NCBI GenBank assembly: GCA_021778115.1
Contig: JAJYCS010000012.1
Span: 1-43,308, forward strand
From: Deltaproteobacteria bacterium
Lineage (GTDB): Bacteria > Desulfobacterota > Desulfuromonadia > Geobacterales > Pseudopelobacteraceae
DNA length: 43,308 nt
Direction of reading: 5' to 3'
Shown one piece after another: positions 25,405 to 34,660 of the stretch (positions are counted from its first letter, which is position 1; each line of letters begins with the position of its first letter). The notes under the pieces were generated by a model. The model was not told where the DNA came from. It made no database searches and saw only the letters and a program-made list of their open reading frames with translations. The position numbers were made by a program, and so were the translations under genes.

Positions 25405-25433
25405 TTGCCCTCAGATACCGGCAATGGTACTCT
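25405..25433 (+). promoter_or_regulatory. candidate sigma-70 promoter of the aro-acc operon
   Basis: TTGCCC (25405-25410), a 17-base spacer ending in the extended -10 TG, and TACTCT (25428-25433) lie 35 bases upstream of the aroC start. This matches the layout in front of dgt. Confidence 0.45.
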
Positions 25434-25467
25434 TTCGCCCCATTCTGAGCAGAATAGGAGTTGCGGT

Positions 25468-26646
25468 ATGCGTTATCTGACAGCCGGTGAGTCCCACGGC
25501 CCCCAGTTGACCGCCATCATCGAAGGCCTCCCGGCAGGCCTGGAGCTTTCCCCGGAGATCTTGAACCGGCAGCTGGCCCGTCGCCAGCAGGGGTACGGCC
25601 GTGGCGACCGGATGAATATCGAACGGGATACGGCGGAGATACTCTCCGGTGTACGCTGGGGCGCGACCCTCGGCTCGCCGGTAACCCTGGTGGTGAAAAA
25701 TCGCGATTGGGAGAACTGGCGGGAAAAGATGTCGCCGCTGGCTGAACATCGGGGACAGGCGGAGTCGGTGACCCGCCCCCGTCCCGGTCATGCCGATCTG
25801 GATGGGGCCATGAAGTATGGCCATCGCGATGTCCGCAATATCCTTGAGCGCTCCAGCGCCCGCGAGACTGCAGTGCGGGTGGCGGTCGGCGCGGTGGCGC
25901 GGCAGTTTTTACAGGTGCTCGGGATCGCCATCGGTGGCTATGTAACCGAGCTGGGGGGGGTCGCTGCTGGTGCTGTCGCTGCGCCGTATCCGGGATTATG
26001 GGAACGGGCCGCCGCCTCTGAGCTGTTCTGCTGCGATCCGGCAGCCGAGGCGGAGATGAAGCGCCTGATCGACCACACCAAGGCGGCCGGCGACACGCTG
26101 GGCGGGGTTGTGGAGGTCCAGGTGCTGGGATTGCCGCCGGGACTGGGCAGCCATGTGCAGTGGGATCGCAAGCTGGATGCCCGTCTGGCCATGGCGTTGA
26201 TGAGTATCCAGGCCATCAAAGGGGTCGAGGTGGGGCTCGGGTTCGAAGCGTCCCGGCGTCCCGGTTCACAGGCGCACGATGAGATCACCTATGATCCAGC
26301 CGCCCTGGAGCGTGGTGCTGCTACGGCCTATGTGCGCCCCACCAACCATGCCGGTGGTCTGGAGGGTGGCATGACCAACGGCGAGCCGCTGGTGGTACGG
26401 GCCGCCATGAAGCCGATCCCAACCCTGTACACCCCCTTGCGTTCCGTGGATATCGTCAGCCACGAACCGTACGAGGCATCGGTGGAACGCTCCGATACCT
26501 GCGCGGTGCCGGCGGCTTTGGTGGTGGCCGAGGCGGTGGTGGCCATTGAGCTTGCCAACGCGCTGCAGGAGAAGTTCGGTGGTGATTCCATGGCCGAGCT
26601 GCAGCGTAATCTGCAGCAGTACCAGACCACGTTACGGACCTTCTGA
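25468..26646 (+). CDS. aroC: chorismate synthase
   Basis: A 392-residue protein of normal length for the long bacterial form. It begins [20 protein letters not shown] and contains [60 protein letters not shown] and [20 protein letters not shown], the three classical family signatures. It converts 5-enolpyruvylshikimate-3-phosphate to chorismate using reduced FMN. The start at 25468 follows GGAG and begins the conserved sequence. It is the first gene of a long run of shikimate genes; its stop overlaps the aroK start by one base (TGATG). Confidence 0.96.
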   Translation: MRYLTAGESHGPQLTAIIEGLPAGLELSPEILNRQLARRQQGYGRGDRMNIERDTAEILSGVRWGATLGSPVTLVVKNRDWENWREKMSPLAEHRGQAESVTRPRPGHADLDGAMKYGHRDVRNILERSSARETAVRVAVGAVARQFLQVLGIAIGGYVTELGGVAAGAVAAPYPGLWERAAASELFCCDPAAEAEMKRLIDHTKAAGDTLGGVVEVQVLGLPPGLGSHVQWDRKLDARLAMALMSIQAIKGVEVGLGFEASRRPGSQAHDEITYDPAALERGAATAYVRPTNHAGGLEGGMTNGEPLVVRAAMKPIPTLYTPLRSVDIVSHEPYEASVERSDTCAVPAALVVAEAVVAIELANALQEKFGGDSMAELQRNLQQYQTTLRTF

Positions 26647-27161
26647 TGCGCCGGGTGATCGTTTTGACCGGCCCCATGGGCAGCGGCAAGACCAGTGTGG
26701 GGAGGCTGCTTGCGGCCCGCCTCGGGTGGGAGTTCGTCGATCTGGACCATCTGGTGGAGCAGGCGGCAGGCAGCTGTATCAACGATCTCTTTGCCGAACG
26801 GGGGGAGGTGGTCTTCCGGCAGCTGGAGCATCAGCAGCTCGCCTCTCTGGTGGGGCGTCATCGGATGGTGCTCTCCACCGGTGGCGGGGCGGTACTCAGC
26901 CGGGAGAACCGCGTCCTGCTGCGGCGCCTCGGTGCGGTGGTCAACCTGACGGCGCCGGTGGCGGAACTGGCGCGACGTCTGGCGGCGGCCGACGATCGGC
27001 CGCTGCTGCGGGGAGGTGAGTCGCTAACGGCAACGATCGCTCGACTGCTGCAGGAACGGGAACCGTTCTACGCTGAGAGCGACATAAGAATTGACACCAC
27101 CGCGAAATCAGTGGAAGATGTGGCCGCAGAGCTGCTGAAACGGCTCGCTGAGGGGCAGTGA
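26646..27161 (+). CDS. aroK: shikimate kinase
   Basis: A 171-residue P-loop kinase: Walker A GPMGSGKT at residues 9-16, the shikimate-binding DLDHLVEQAAG, GEVVFRQLEHQQL, the STGGGAVL motif and the lid R in ADDRPLLRGG. It phosphorylates shikimate at the 3-OH. It shares its start with the aroC stop and its stop (TGA) with the aroB start, so the three are translationally coupled. Confidence 0.95.
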   Translation: MRRVIVLTGPMGSGKTSVGRLLAARLGWEFVDLDHLVEQAAGSCINDLFAERGEVVFRQLEHQQLASLVGRHRMVLSTGGGAVLSRENRVLLRRLGAVVNLTAPVAELARRLAAADDRPLLRGGESLTATIARLLQEREPFYAESDIRIDTTAKSVEDVAAELLKRLAEGQ

Positions 27162-28240
27162 TGGCGCACATTCCGGTCCAGTTGGGGCCGCAGAGCTATA
27201 CAATCACCATTGAGGCCGGTCTGTTGGCCGATCTGGGGGCGCGTTGCCGTGACGCTGGGCTTACCGGCCGCGCTGCGGTGGTGACCAACCCGACCGTTGC
27301 CGCCCGCTATGCCGCTACCGTGCTGGACTCGCTGGCGGCGGCGGACTATGAACCCATCCTGGTGGAGATACCCGACGGCGAGGCGTACAAGACCAGTCAG
27401 ACCCTGAACACGGTCTACGACCGTCTGATTGCCGGTGGACTGGATCGACGCTGTTTCGTCGTGGCACTGGGGGGCGGGGTGGTGGGGGACCTGGCCGGCT
27501 TTGCCGCCGCCACCTTTCTGCGGGGGATACCGTTCGTGCAGCTTCCCACGACCCTGCTGGCCCAGGTTGACAGCAGCGTGGGGGGGAAGACCGGCATCGA
27601 TCATCCCGCGGGGAAAAACCTGATCGGCGCCTTTCATCAGCCCCGTCTGGTGCTGGCCGATGTGGCCACCCTGGCAACGCTGCCGGAGCGTGAATACCGT
27701 GCCGGACTGGCTGAGGTGGTCAAATATGGGGTGGTGCTTGACCGGCAGTTCTTTGAGCTGCTGGAGCGCAACGCGCCGGGGTTGTTGCAGCGGGAACCGT
27801 CGCTGATTATCGAGGTGGTGGCCCGCTGTTGCGCCCTCAAGGCCTGGGTGGTGGAGCAGGATGAGCAGGAGGCGGGGCTGCGGGCGGTCTTGAATTACGG
27901 TCATACCCTGGGACATGCCTTCGAGGCCCTGGCGGGATATGAGGGACTGGTGCATGGCGAGGCGGTGGCCATCGGTATGGCGCTGGCAGCGGGGATTTCG
28001 CTGGGCCAAGGGCTCTGCACGCGGGATGAGCATGACCGGATCGTGGGGCTGCTCAGGGCCCTGGGGCTCCCGACGGAGGCCCCTGCAACCGGGCGTGATC
28101 GGCTGCTGGCGGTGTTGACCCGGGATAAAAAGAGTCGTGCCGGCGTGATCCGCTACATCTGCAATCAGGGGCTGGGGGGGCATCTCGAACGGGAGTTCAC
28201 CCCGGCTCAGCTGGCCGAAACCTGTGGAGCGGGGAGGTGA
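27161..28240 (+). CDS. aroB: 3-dehydroquinate synthase
   Basis: A 359-residue NAD+- and metal-dependent enzyme that closes DAHP to 3-dehydroquinate. Signatures are VEIPDGEAYKTSQT, ALGGGVVGDLAGFAAATFLR, QLPTTLLAQVDSSVGGKTGI, AEVVKYGVV and the metal-binding LNYGHTLGHAFE and LVHGEAVAIGM. The ATG at 27161 is chosen; a GTG just before it would add one residue. It overlaps the aroK stop by one base. Confidence 0.96.
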   Translation: MAHIPVQLGPQSYTITIEAGLLADLGARCRDAGLTGRAAVVTNPTVAARYAATVLDSLAAADYEPILVEIPDGEAYKTSQTLNTVYDRLIAGGLDRRCFVVALGGGVVGDLAGFAAATFLRGIPFVQLPTTLLAQVDSSVGGKTGIDHPAGKNLIGAFHQPRLVLADVATLATLPEREYRAGLAEVVKYGVVLDRQFFELLERNAPGLLQREPSLIIEVVARCCALKAWVVEQDEQEAGLRAVLNYGHTLGHAFEALAGYEGLVHGEAVAIGMALAAGISLGQGLCTRDEHDRIVGLLRALGLPTEAPATGRDRLLAVLTRDKKSRAGVIRYICNQGLGGHLEREFTPAQLAETCGAGR

Positions 28241-28248
28241 CAGGGGAT

Positions 28249-28863
28249 ATGCTGCGGTCAACCGAGGCGTTACAGCAGGAGATCCAGGAGCTTGAGGCGC
28301 GTCTGCAGCAAGCCCGCCGCGCGTTGCAGGAGTTGCAGGCCGGAGGCGGGCATGATGCCGAACTTGAGCTGATTGAGCTCAGTGAGAGTGATATCGTTGA
28401 CGAGCCGCTCTCGGATCGAGCGGGTGCACGGCAGCTGTATGAAGAACCGCCGGTGCTTGACCCCTGGGCCGGTCTTGGCGTGAGCGTCACCCCCTCCTCT
28501 CCTGGGCCGCAGCCATCCCTTCCCCCCGCCGTCGAGGCGCCGGTCTGGCCGGGGCAGGATCCCTCCCGCGATCCGCTGCTGACCGGCACCATGGCTGAGC
28601 TGTATCTCTCCCAGGGGGTTGTTGAAAGGGCCCTCCAGATCTATCGAGATATCCTGGCGGTCGATCCGGACAATGCCTCCGTTGCGGCACGGCTTTCGGA
28701 ATTGGAGTCGCAACACCCGGCTGAACCGCTTTTGGAACCGTCTGCCGATCTCTCTGAAACGGTCTCCACCCTGCCGTCCCATGGCAGCGCTGATCAGAGC
28801 AGCGCCCTGGCGGTGCTGGAGGGGTGGCTGGAGAACATCCGGAGGTTACGGGCATGTCGTTAA
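28249..28863 (+). CDS. unknown protein: N-terminal coiled coil, Pro-rich linker, C-terminal TPR-like helices
   Basis: The 204-residue protein starts at an ATG eight bases after a perfect GGAGGTGA that lies over the aroB stop. Residues 1-32 form a short coiled coil (TEALQQEIQELEARLQQARR), followed by an acidic stretch, a Pro/Ser-rich linker (~75-105), and a helical pair of TPR type (GTMAELYLSQGVVERALQIY, RDILAVDPDNASVAARLSEL, ~110-155). No enzyme motif, signal peptide or membrane helix is seen. Its last ten bases overlap the roadblock gene, which suggests the two products work together. It is probably a scaffold or adaptor; I do not recognise a named family. Confidence 0.8.
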   Translation: MLRSTEALQQEIQELEARLQQARRALQELQAGGGHDAELELIELSESDIVDEPLSDRAGARQLYEEPPVLDPWAGLGVSVTPSSPGPQPSLPPAVEAPVWPGQDPSRDPLLTGTMAELYLSQGVVERALQIYRDILAVDPDNASVAARLSELESQHPAEPLLEPSADLSETVSTLPSHGSADQSSALAVLEGWLENIRRLRACR

Positions 28864-29216
28864 GAACCTTACTGACCGGCATGATTCAGCAGGTTGAGGG
28901 GGGGTATGCGGTGATGCTGATGGGGTACGACTGCATCGCCATCGATGAGGTCCAGCAGGGGACCGCCCCTTTTGATGTGCAGTTGATGACCGTTGAATAT
29001 GCCACCGTCATTAGGGAGATCGGCCGCACGGTGCAGGTGGTGGGGGCCGGCGAGATGGAGGAGGTCACCATCACCACCCGGGAATCCTGTATGCTGATCA
29101 GGGTGCTGAACAACGAACTGTTCGCGGCCTTTGTCCTCGCCCGTGACGCCAATCTGGGCAAGGCCCGCTATTTGCTGCGCGCAAACGCTCTGGCGCTACT
29201 GCAGGCTGTGGAGTAG
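28854..29216 (+). CDS. Roadblock/LC7-domain protein
   Basis: The 120-residue protein starts [20 protein letters not shown] and has a roadblock/LC7 fold over most of its length ([76 protein letters not shown]). Bacterial members such as MglB act as GAPs or platforms for small Ras-like GTPases. No MglA-type GTPase is in the window, so its partner is elsewhere or it is a homodimeric scaffold. The start overlaps the upstream TPR-like gene by ten bases, and aroQ starts four bases after its stop. Confidence 0.82.
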   Translation: MSLRTLLTGMIQQVEGGYAVMLMGYDCIAIDEVQQGTAPFDVQLMTVEYATVIREIGRTVQVVGAGEMEEVTITTRESCMLIRVLNNELFAAFVLARDANLGKARYLLRANALALLQAVE

Positions 29217-29220
29217 GCCG

Positions 29221-29664
29221 ATGCGGATCTTCGTCCTGCATGGCCCCAATCTGAACCTGCTCGGGCAGCGGGAGCCGGAGGTGTACGGCAGCCTGCGTCT
29301 GGAGGAGCTCAACGAGGCGTTATGCCGGCTGGCGGATGAACTGGGATGCAGCCTGACGATCCGTCAGTCAAATAGTGAAGGTGTCCTGGTGGATGCCATT
29401 CAGGGGGCCTTTGGCCAGTACGACGGCATCCTGATCAACCCGGCCGCCTACACCCATACCAGTGTTGCCCTGCGTGACGCCCTGGCGGCCGTAGCTCTCC
29501 CCTTTGTCGAGGTCCATCTCTCCAATATCCACCGTCGTGAACCGTTCCGGCACCACAGTTATCTTGCACCGCTGGCCATAGGTCAGATCTGCGGTTTCGG
29601 CCTGGACAGCTATCTCCTTGGCCTGCGGGCGCTTTTCAATCAGATTAAAAACGCATGTCGTTAA
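29221..29664 (+). CDS. aroQ: type II 3-dehydroquinate dehydratase
   Basis: A 147-residue protein of exactly typical length. It has the signature [20 protein letters not shown] with the catalytic Y22, then [33 protein letters not shown] and [18 protein letters not shown] with the catalytic histidine and the substrate-binding arginine. It dehydrates 3-dehydroquinate to 3-dehydroshikimate. It is in the same operon as aroC, aroK and aroB, so four shikimate-pathway steps are encoded here; aroA, aroE and aroG are not in the window. Confidence 0.96.
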   Translation: MRIFVLHGPNLNLLGQREPEVYGSLRLEELNEALCRLADELGCSLTIRQSNSEGVLVDAIQGAFGQYDGILINPAAYTHTSVALRDALAAVALPFVEVHLSNIHRREPFRHHSYLAPLAIGQICGFGLDSYLLGLRALFNQIKNACR

Positions 29665-29720
29665 TTCTTCCCCTGGATGGGCCGAACCCTGAAAATTCGG
29701 TTGAGGAGCCGCTTTCAGTT

Positions 29721-30788
29721 ATGCTAAAAGACAGGCGCTCCCGGCTCTTCCCCTTTTTCGTCCGGGAGCGGCTGGACTGTCTGGTGGTGGCATCGTTGCC
29801 TAACCTGCGCTACCTGACCGGTTTCAGCGGTTCCACCGGCTGCCTGCTCCTGACCCGTGACCGCGGCTGGTTTGTCTCTGATTCCCGGTATACCCTCCAG
29901 GCGGCGGCGGAGGTGCCCGATCTGGAGCTCCTTGAGCATGACCGGCCGTTGCAGGCCCTGGCTACGCTGCAGCAGGAGCAGGGATGGCGCAGGGTAGGTT
30001 TTGAGGCGGCTCATACCACGGTCAGCGCTCTGGATGAGTATACCCGGCAGCTGCCCGGTGTTGAGCTGGCGCCGTTGGGGCCTGAGCTGGATGCAATCAG
30101 GGGCTGTAAGGACCCGTTGGAGGTGGCTGCCCTGGGACGGGTGGCCAGGCTGGCCTCCGATGCCCTGCTGCAGCTGCTGCCGCAGATCAGACCGGGCATG
30201 AGCGAGGCGGCGCTGGCCCTCGAGCTTGAGTTTGAGATGCGCCGCCGTGGCGCTGAAGGACGGGGGTTTGAGTTTATCGTCGCCTCCGGCGAGCGTGGCG
30301 CCATGCCCCACGGCCGTGCCGGCCAGCGGTTGTTGCAGTCAGGCGAGCTGGTAACCATCGATTTTGGCGCAATGCTGGGTGGGTACCACTCCGATGAGAC
30401 GGTGACCGTTGCGTTGGGCACGGTGAGCCGCCGTCACCGGGATCTGTACGAGGTGGTCCTGACCGCCCACGATCGGGCGATTGCGGCGGTTCGCCCCGGT
30501 ATCGGCTGCCGGGAGCTGGACGCCGTGGCCCGGGACTATATCCGGGAACAGGGGTATGGTGACTACTTCGGGCATGGAGTTGGGCATGGAGTCGGGCTTG
30601 AGGTGCATGAAAAGCCGACCCTGTCCCCCCGCAGTGACGGCGTGCTGGAGGAGGGGATGGTGGTGACCGTGGAGCCCGGTATCTATATACCCGGTTGGGG
30701 TGGGGTGCGGATTGAGGACACGGTGCTGGTGACCGCCTCCGGCTGCCGGATCCTGACCGGCGTCCCGAAGAGTTTGATGGTGCTGTGA
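29721..30788 (+). CDS. Xaa-Pro aminopeptidase / M24-family metallopeptidase
   Basis: A 355-residue protein (from ATG 29721) with a creatinase-like N-terminal domain (LDCLVVASLPNLRYLTGFSG) and a pita-bread catalytic domain. All five metal ligands appear: D and D in TIDFGAMLGGYHSDETV, H in GHGVGHGVGLEVHE, E in TVEPGIYIPGWGGVR, and E in RIEDTVLV. It removes N-terminal residues before proline. An in-frame ATG at 29655 overlapping aroQ would add 22 residues of non-family sequence; I prefer 29721 (GAGGAG 12 bases before), though this is not certain. Order aroQ-pepP-accB-accC is common in bacteria, often with efp in between; efp is absent here. Confidence 0.88.
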   Translation: MLKDRRSRLFPFFVRERLDCLVVASLPNLRYLTGFSGSTGCLLLTRDRGWFVSDSRYTLQAAAEVPDLELLEHDRPLQALATLQQEQGWRRVGFEAAHTTVSALDEYTRQLPGVELAPLGPELDAIRGCKDPLEVAALGRVARLASDALLQLLPQIRPGMSEAALALELEFEMRRRGAEGRGFEFIVASGERGAMPHGRAGQRLLQSGELVTIDFGAMLGGYHSDETVTVALGTVSRRHRDLYEVVLTAHDRAIAAVRPGIGCRELDAVARDYIREQGYGDYFGHGVGHGVGLEVHEKPTLSPRSDGVLEEGMVVTVEPGIYIPGWGGVRIEDTVLVTASGCRILTGVPKSLMVL

Positions 30789-30850
30789 CGCTGCGGTCCG
30801 GCCGCAGTCGCGTATGATATCCGGAGAGAACCTGAAGGAAGGAGATGGGG

Positions 30851-31318
30851 ATGGAAATCAAGGACCTGAAGTTGCTGATAAAGATGATTACCGAGACCGA
30901 TATCACCGAGTTTGAGATGGACAACGCCGACGAGAAGATCGTCATCAAGCGTGGTCAGCAGTCGGAGATTATCCAGATGGCGGCGCCGGCGGCCTATATG
31001 CAGGCTCCTGCTGCCGTAACCTCCGTTCCGGCTGTTGTCGCTCCTCCGGCGGTGAGCGCTGCACCGGCTCCGGCGAGTGGCGATACCATCAACTCCCCTA
31101 TCGTCGGCACCTTCTACCGCGCCCCCTCGCCGGAGGCGGTCCCCTTTGCCGAGGTTGGTCAGGTGGTGGAGAAAGGGCAGGTGATCTGCCTGGTGGAGGC
31201 GATGAAGCTGTTTAACGAGATCGAGGCGGAGTTTAAGTGCAAGATCGTCAAGATCTGCGTGGAGAATGCCCAGCCTGTGGAGTTCGGTCAGCCGCTCTTC
31301 ATTGTGGAAAAACTGTAG
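30851..31318 (+). CDS. accB: biotin carboxyl carrier protein of acetyl-CoA carboxylase
   Basis: The 155-residue protein starts [20 protein letters not shown]; the ATG at 30851 has AAGGAG six bases ahead, whereas the in-frame ATG at 30845 touches the ribosome site. A Pro/Ala-rich linker (~43-77) leads to the biotinyl domain, with [20 protein letters not shown] and the biotinylation motif VEAMKL (K119). The 62 bases before it contain a small GC hairpin (CTGCGG/CCGCAG). It pairs with accC eight bases downstream to form the biotin carboxylase part of acetyl-CoA carboxylase in fatty-acid synthesis. Confidence 0.95.
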   Translation: MEIKDLKLLIKMITETDITEFEMDNADEKIVIKRGQQSEIIQMAAPAAYMQAPAAVTSVPAVVAPPAVSAAPAPASGDTINSPIVGTFYRAPSPEAVPFAEVGQVVEKGQVICLVEAMKLFNEIEAEFKCKIVKICVENAQPVEFGQPLFIVEKL

Positions 31319-31326
31319 GAGCCACC

Positions 31327-32667
31327 ATGTTCCATAAGATTCTTATCGCCAACCGTGGCGAGATCGCCATTCGGGTGATCCGGGCCTGCAAGGAGCTGGG
31401 GATAAAGACCGTCGCGGTCTACTCGACGGCAGACGCCGAGTCATTGCATGTCAAGCTGGCCGATGAGTCGGTCTGTATCGGCCCCCCTCCCAGCAGCCAG
31501 AGCTACCTGAATATCAACGCCATTATCAGCGCCGCAGAATTGACCGACGCCGAGGCGATCCATCCCGGTTACGGCTTTCTCTCGGAAAACCCCAAGTTTG
31601 CCGAGGTCTGCGAGCAGTGCGGCATTACCTTCATCGGTCCCTCTGCCGAGAGCATGCGGGTGATGGGGGACAAGATCTCGGCCCGTCAGGCGGTGATCGG
31701 CCACGGCGTGCCGATCCTGCCCGGCACGAAGGAGAGCGTCCAGAGTGTTGACGAAGCGGTCAAGATCGCCAAGGAGATCGGTTTCCCGGTGATCATCAAG
31801 GCCACCGCCGGCGGTGGCGGGCGAGGCATGAAGATCGTCCACTCCCAGGCGGCCCTGGCGAACGCCTATGCCACTGCCCGCGCCGAGGCCCAGGCAGGTT
31901 TCGGCAACCCGGATGTCTATATCGAAAAATACTGCGTCGAGCCCCGTCATGTGGAGATCCAGATCCTTGCCGACAAGCATGGTAACTGCATCCATCTGGG
32001 GGAGCGGGACTGCTCCATTCAGCGGCGCCATCAGAAGATCATCGAAGAGGCCCCCTGTCCGGTGCTTGCGCCGGAGACCCGGGCCGCCATGGGGGCAGCG
32101 GCGGTGAAGGCGGCCAAGGCGGTCAACTATTCCAGTGTCGGTACGGTGGAGTTCCTGCTGGATAAGAGCGGCGCGTACTACTTTATGGAGATGAACACCC
32201 GTATCCAGGTGGAACATCCCATCACCGAGATGATTACCGGCGTTGACCTGATCCGGGAGCAGATCCGTTCTGCGGCCGGTCTGCCGCTGCGGTACAAACA
32301 GAAGGATATCAAGATCACCGGCCACGCCATCGAGTGCCGGATCAACGCCGAAGACCCCTTCAAGTTCACCCCCTGCCCCGGCAAGATCACCGCCTATCAC
32401 CAGCCGGGCGGCCTTGGGGTACGGGTTGACGCCTTTGTCTACGATCAGTACAGCGTGGTGCCCCATTACGACTCCATGATCGGTAAGCTGATCGTCCATG
32501 CCGAGAGCCGAGAGGACGCCATCCGCCGAATGGCCCGCGCCTTGGACGAGTACATCATCGAGGGGATCAAGACCACGGTCTTTTTCCATAAACGGATCAT
32601 GACCAACAAGGACTTCATCGAAGGGAACGTGGATACCTCGTTCCTCGACCGGATTGTCTTGGAGTAG
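31327..32667 (+). CDS. accC: biotin carboxylase subunit of acetyl-CoA carboxylase
   Basis: A 446-residue ATP-grasp enzyme of normal length: [88 protein letters not shown] and [19 protein letters not shown] are all intact. It carboxylates biotin on AccB using ATP and bicarbonate. The start ATG at 31327 begins the conserved sequence; an earlier in-frame start would lie inside accB. The gcvH-like gene follows three bases after its stop. Confidence 0.97.
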   Translation: MFHKILIANRGEIAIRVIRACKELGIKTVAVYSTADAESLHVKLADESVCIGPPPSSQSYLNINAIISAAELTDAEAIHPGYGFLSENPKFAEVCEQCGITFIGPSAESMRVMGDKISARQAVIGHGVPILPGTKESVQSVDEAVKIAKEIGFPVIIKATAGGGGRGMKIVHSQAALANAYATARAEAQAGFGNPDVYIEKYCVEPRHVEIQILADKHGNCIHLGERDCSIQRRHQKIIEEAPCPVLAPETRAAMGAAAVKAAKAVNYSSVGTVEFLLDKSGAYYFMEMNTRIQVEHPITEMITGVDLIREQIRSAAGLPLRYKQKDIKITGHAIECRINAEDPFKFTPCPGKITAYHQPGGLGVRVDAFVYDQYSVVPHYDSMIGKLIVHAESREDAIRRMARALDEYIIEGIKTTVFFHKRIMTNKDFIEGNVDTSFLDRIVLE

Positions 32668-32670
32668 CCC

Positions 32671-33063
32671 ATGGACCTGCCTGACGAGCTTAAGTATTCA
32701 CGGGAGCATATCTGGGTCAGGGTTGAAGGGGAGTACATCGTGGTGGGGCTTACGGACTACGCCCAGGATGCGCTGGGAACCATCGCCTCCCTTGAGTTGC
32801 CGGAGTCGGGGGACGAGGTGGAGCAGGAGGACTCCATGGGCGCCATCGAGGCCCGCAAGACGGTGGCCGAGCTGTATGCCCCCGTGAGCGGTACGGTTCG
32901 TGCGGTGAACCATGAGCTGTTCGACAATCCCTCGCTGATCAACGATGATCCGTACGATGGGGGCTGGTTATTGGAGATCAGTCTGGATGACCCGGATGAA
33001 TTGAAAGGCCTGATGACGTCCGACGACTATATGGATTTCGTTGAGAGCAAAGAAGCCCTATAA
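32671..33063 (+). CDS. gcvH: GcvH-like lipoyl carrier protein
   Basis: The 130-residue protein has the H-protein hammerhead fold: LKYSREHIWVRVEGEYIVVG, LTDYAQDALGTIASLELPES, the lipoyl segment MGAIEARKTVAELYAPVSG with the acceptor lysine K63, and NHELFDNPSLINDDPYDGGW. H protein shuttles the aminomethyl group in the glycine cleavage system, but gcvP and gcvT are absent here and the gene is fused to the end of the accBC run with a three-base gap. It may be a free-standing H protein used in lipoate metabolism or a second copy. The lysine is intact, so it should be lipoylated. Confidence 0.9.
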   Translation: MDLPDELKYSREHIWVRVEGEYIVVGLTDYAQDALGTIASLELPESGDEVEQEDSMGAIEARKTVAELYAPVSGTVRAVNHELFDNPSLINDDPYDGGWLLEISLDDPDELKGLMTSDDYMDFVESKEAL

Positions 33064-33085
33064 AGCCGTATAGCGCTGTGGCATA

Positions 33086-33118
33086 CAGGGCGGGAGCGAT
33101 CCCGCCCTGTTGCCGTTT
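33086..33118 (+). terminator. probable terminator of the aro-acc-gcvH operon
   Basis: CAGGGCGGGA and TCCCGCCCTG form a perfect 10-bp stem with a four-base loop. The T run after it is broken (TTGCCGTTTT), so termination may be incomplete. Confidence 0.65.
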
Positions 33119-33154
33119 TCGGCCCGGGCTGCTGATGCTGTATGAGGTGGAAAT

Positions 33155-34660
33155 GTGTTGAGAACCATTGTCCTGTCGCTGGTAGTGGTGGCCGTTACCG
33201 GCCGGGTGGCCCTGGCCGGGGGGGTGGCGCCGGTCCCGCTGACCCTGGCGGATGCCGTTAAATGTGCGGTGGAGAAGAACCTGGACCTGCGTGTTGAACG
33301 GTATACTCCGGCCCAGCAGGTGGCCGAGTACCAAAAAAGCCTGGGAATCTATGACCCCAACCTGCAGCTCTCCGCTACCTACAGCGATACGACCGCCAAC
33401 AGCTCCTTCTTCCTCTCCCCTCCAGCACGTCAGGCCAGTCAGGATACCCTGCTGAATGCCGCAGTGAGCCAGCTCTTCTTTACCGGCGCCACCGCCACGC
33501 TGGGGTTCACCAACAACTATGCCGGCGGCTCGGCAAACAGCCTGAACGGACTGCCTTCCTATTGGCAGTCCAGCCTGGCGTTTACCGTCAGCCAGCCGCT
33601 CTTGAAAAATTTTGGCCGGGAGACGACCGAATTCTCCATCGAGTCGGCGCGGCTCGGCACCTATGCCGCCCTTGAACAGTTCAACGCCACTCTGAATGCC
33701 CTGGTGGCGCAGGTCAGGACCGAGTATTTCAATCTGTACAGTCTCCGCGAGGAGCGGGAGGTCAAGCGGGTCTCCCTGTCGCTGGCGAGGAAGATCCTGG
33801 CTGAGACTCGGGGGAGGGTGGCTGCCGGTGTGATGCCGGCCATGGAGATCCTGAACGCCGAGTTTGGTGTAGCCACCCGTGAACAGGAGCTGATCGATGC
33901 CGAACGGGCGGTGCAGGACCAGGATGATCTCCTCTGCCGGCTCTTGCAGATCCGCACACCGGGGGAACTGCTACCTGTTGACCCCCCATCCACCGCGCCG
34001 TATGTCGTCTCAGAACAGGATGCGGTGGACCGGGCGCTCTTCGGCCGTCCAGAACTGCGGGAGCTGCGGCGCAACCTGGAGCTGCTGGAACTGCAGACCA
34101 GGGTTGCCGCCAATCAGACCCGGCCCGATCTGACCCTGTCCGCCTCGGCCGCCACGATCGGTCTGGCCACTACCTACCCGCATACCATGGATCGCCTCAC
34201 CTCCGGCGAGTACCCTGACTGGACCGTGGGCCTCTCCCTGACCATCCCCCTGGGGAACCGGGTCGCCGAGAACCAGTACCGGAAGAACCGTCTGCAGGTC
34301 GAACAGGCTCTGTTTAAACTGCGCAGCCAGGAACAGGTGGTGACAAACGATGTCCGTTCCGCCATCAGGGCACTTAGGGCCAGCTACAAACAGCTTGAGG
34401 TCACCGCCCGGGGACGTTCGTATGCCGAGCAGCGTTTTACTGCCTATGTACGTAAATCAGCGGTCGGCCTGGCGACCAATAAGGATGTGCTGGACGTAGA
34501 AAACGATCTGGCCACGGCAAAGGATAACCAGATCAAGGCGCAGGTTGCCTATGCCAATGCGATGACCCAGCTCTGGAAGTCAACGGGAGAGCTGTTGGAA
34601 CAACAACGGATCCGGATGGTGGAGCAGGATGCCACGAAGCTCTACGGAAAGGTGCGATGA
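33155..34660 (+). CDS. TolC-family outer-membrane channel protein
   Basis: The 501-residue protein starts at a GTG just after GAGGTGG (a TTG next to it is an alternative). It has a signal peptide of about 21 residues ending VALA, then the outer-membrane-efflux-protein pattern: LTLADAVKCAVEKNLDLRVE at the mature N-terminus, two repeats of long helices and beta segments, and KDVLDVENDLATAKDNQIKA near the C-terminus. TolC proteins form trimeric periplasm-spanning channels for efflux or secretion. No inner-membrane pump or adaptor gene is adjacent; instead the mqnA gene starts inside its stop codon. Confidence 0.88.
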   Translation: MLRTIVLSLVVVAVTGRVALAGGVAPVPLTLADAVKCAVEKNLDLRVERYTPAQQVAEYQKSLGIYDPNLQLSATYSDTTANSSFFLSPPARQASQDTLLNAAVSQLFFTGATATLGFTNNYAGGSANSLNGLPSYWQSSLAFTVSQPLLKNFGRETTEFSIESARLGTYAALEQFNATLNALVAQVRTEYFNLYSLREEREVKRVSLSLARKILAETRGRVAAGVMPAMEILNAEFGVATREQELIDAERAVQDQDDLLCRLLQIRTPGELLPVDPPSTAPYVVSEQDAVDRALFGRPELRELRRNLELLELQTRVAANQTRPDLTLSASAATIGLATTYPHTMDRLTSGEYPDWTVGLSLTIPLGNRVAENQYRKNRLQVEQALFKLRSQEQVVTNDVRSAIRALRASYKQLEVTARGRSYAEQRFTAYVRKSAVGLATNKDVLDVENDLATAKDNQIKAQVAYANAMTQLWKSTGELLEQQRIRMVEQDATKLYGKVR

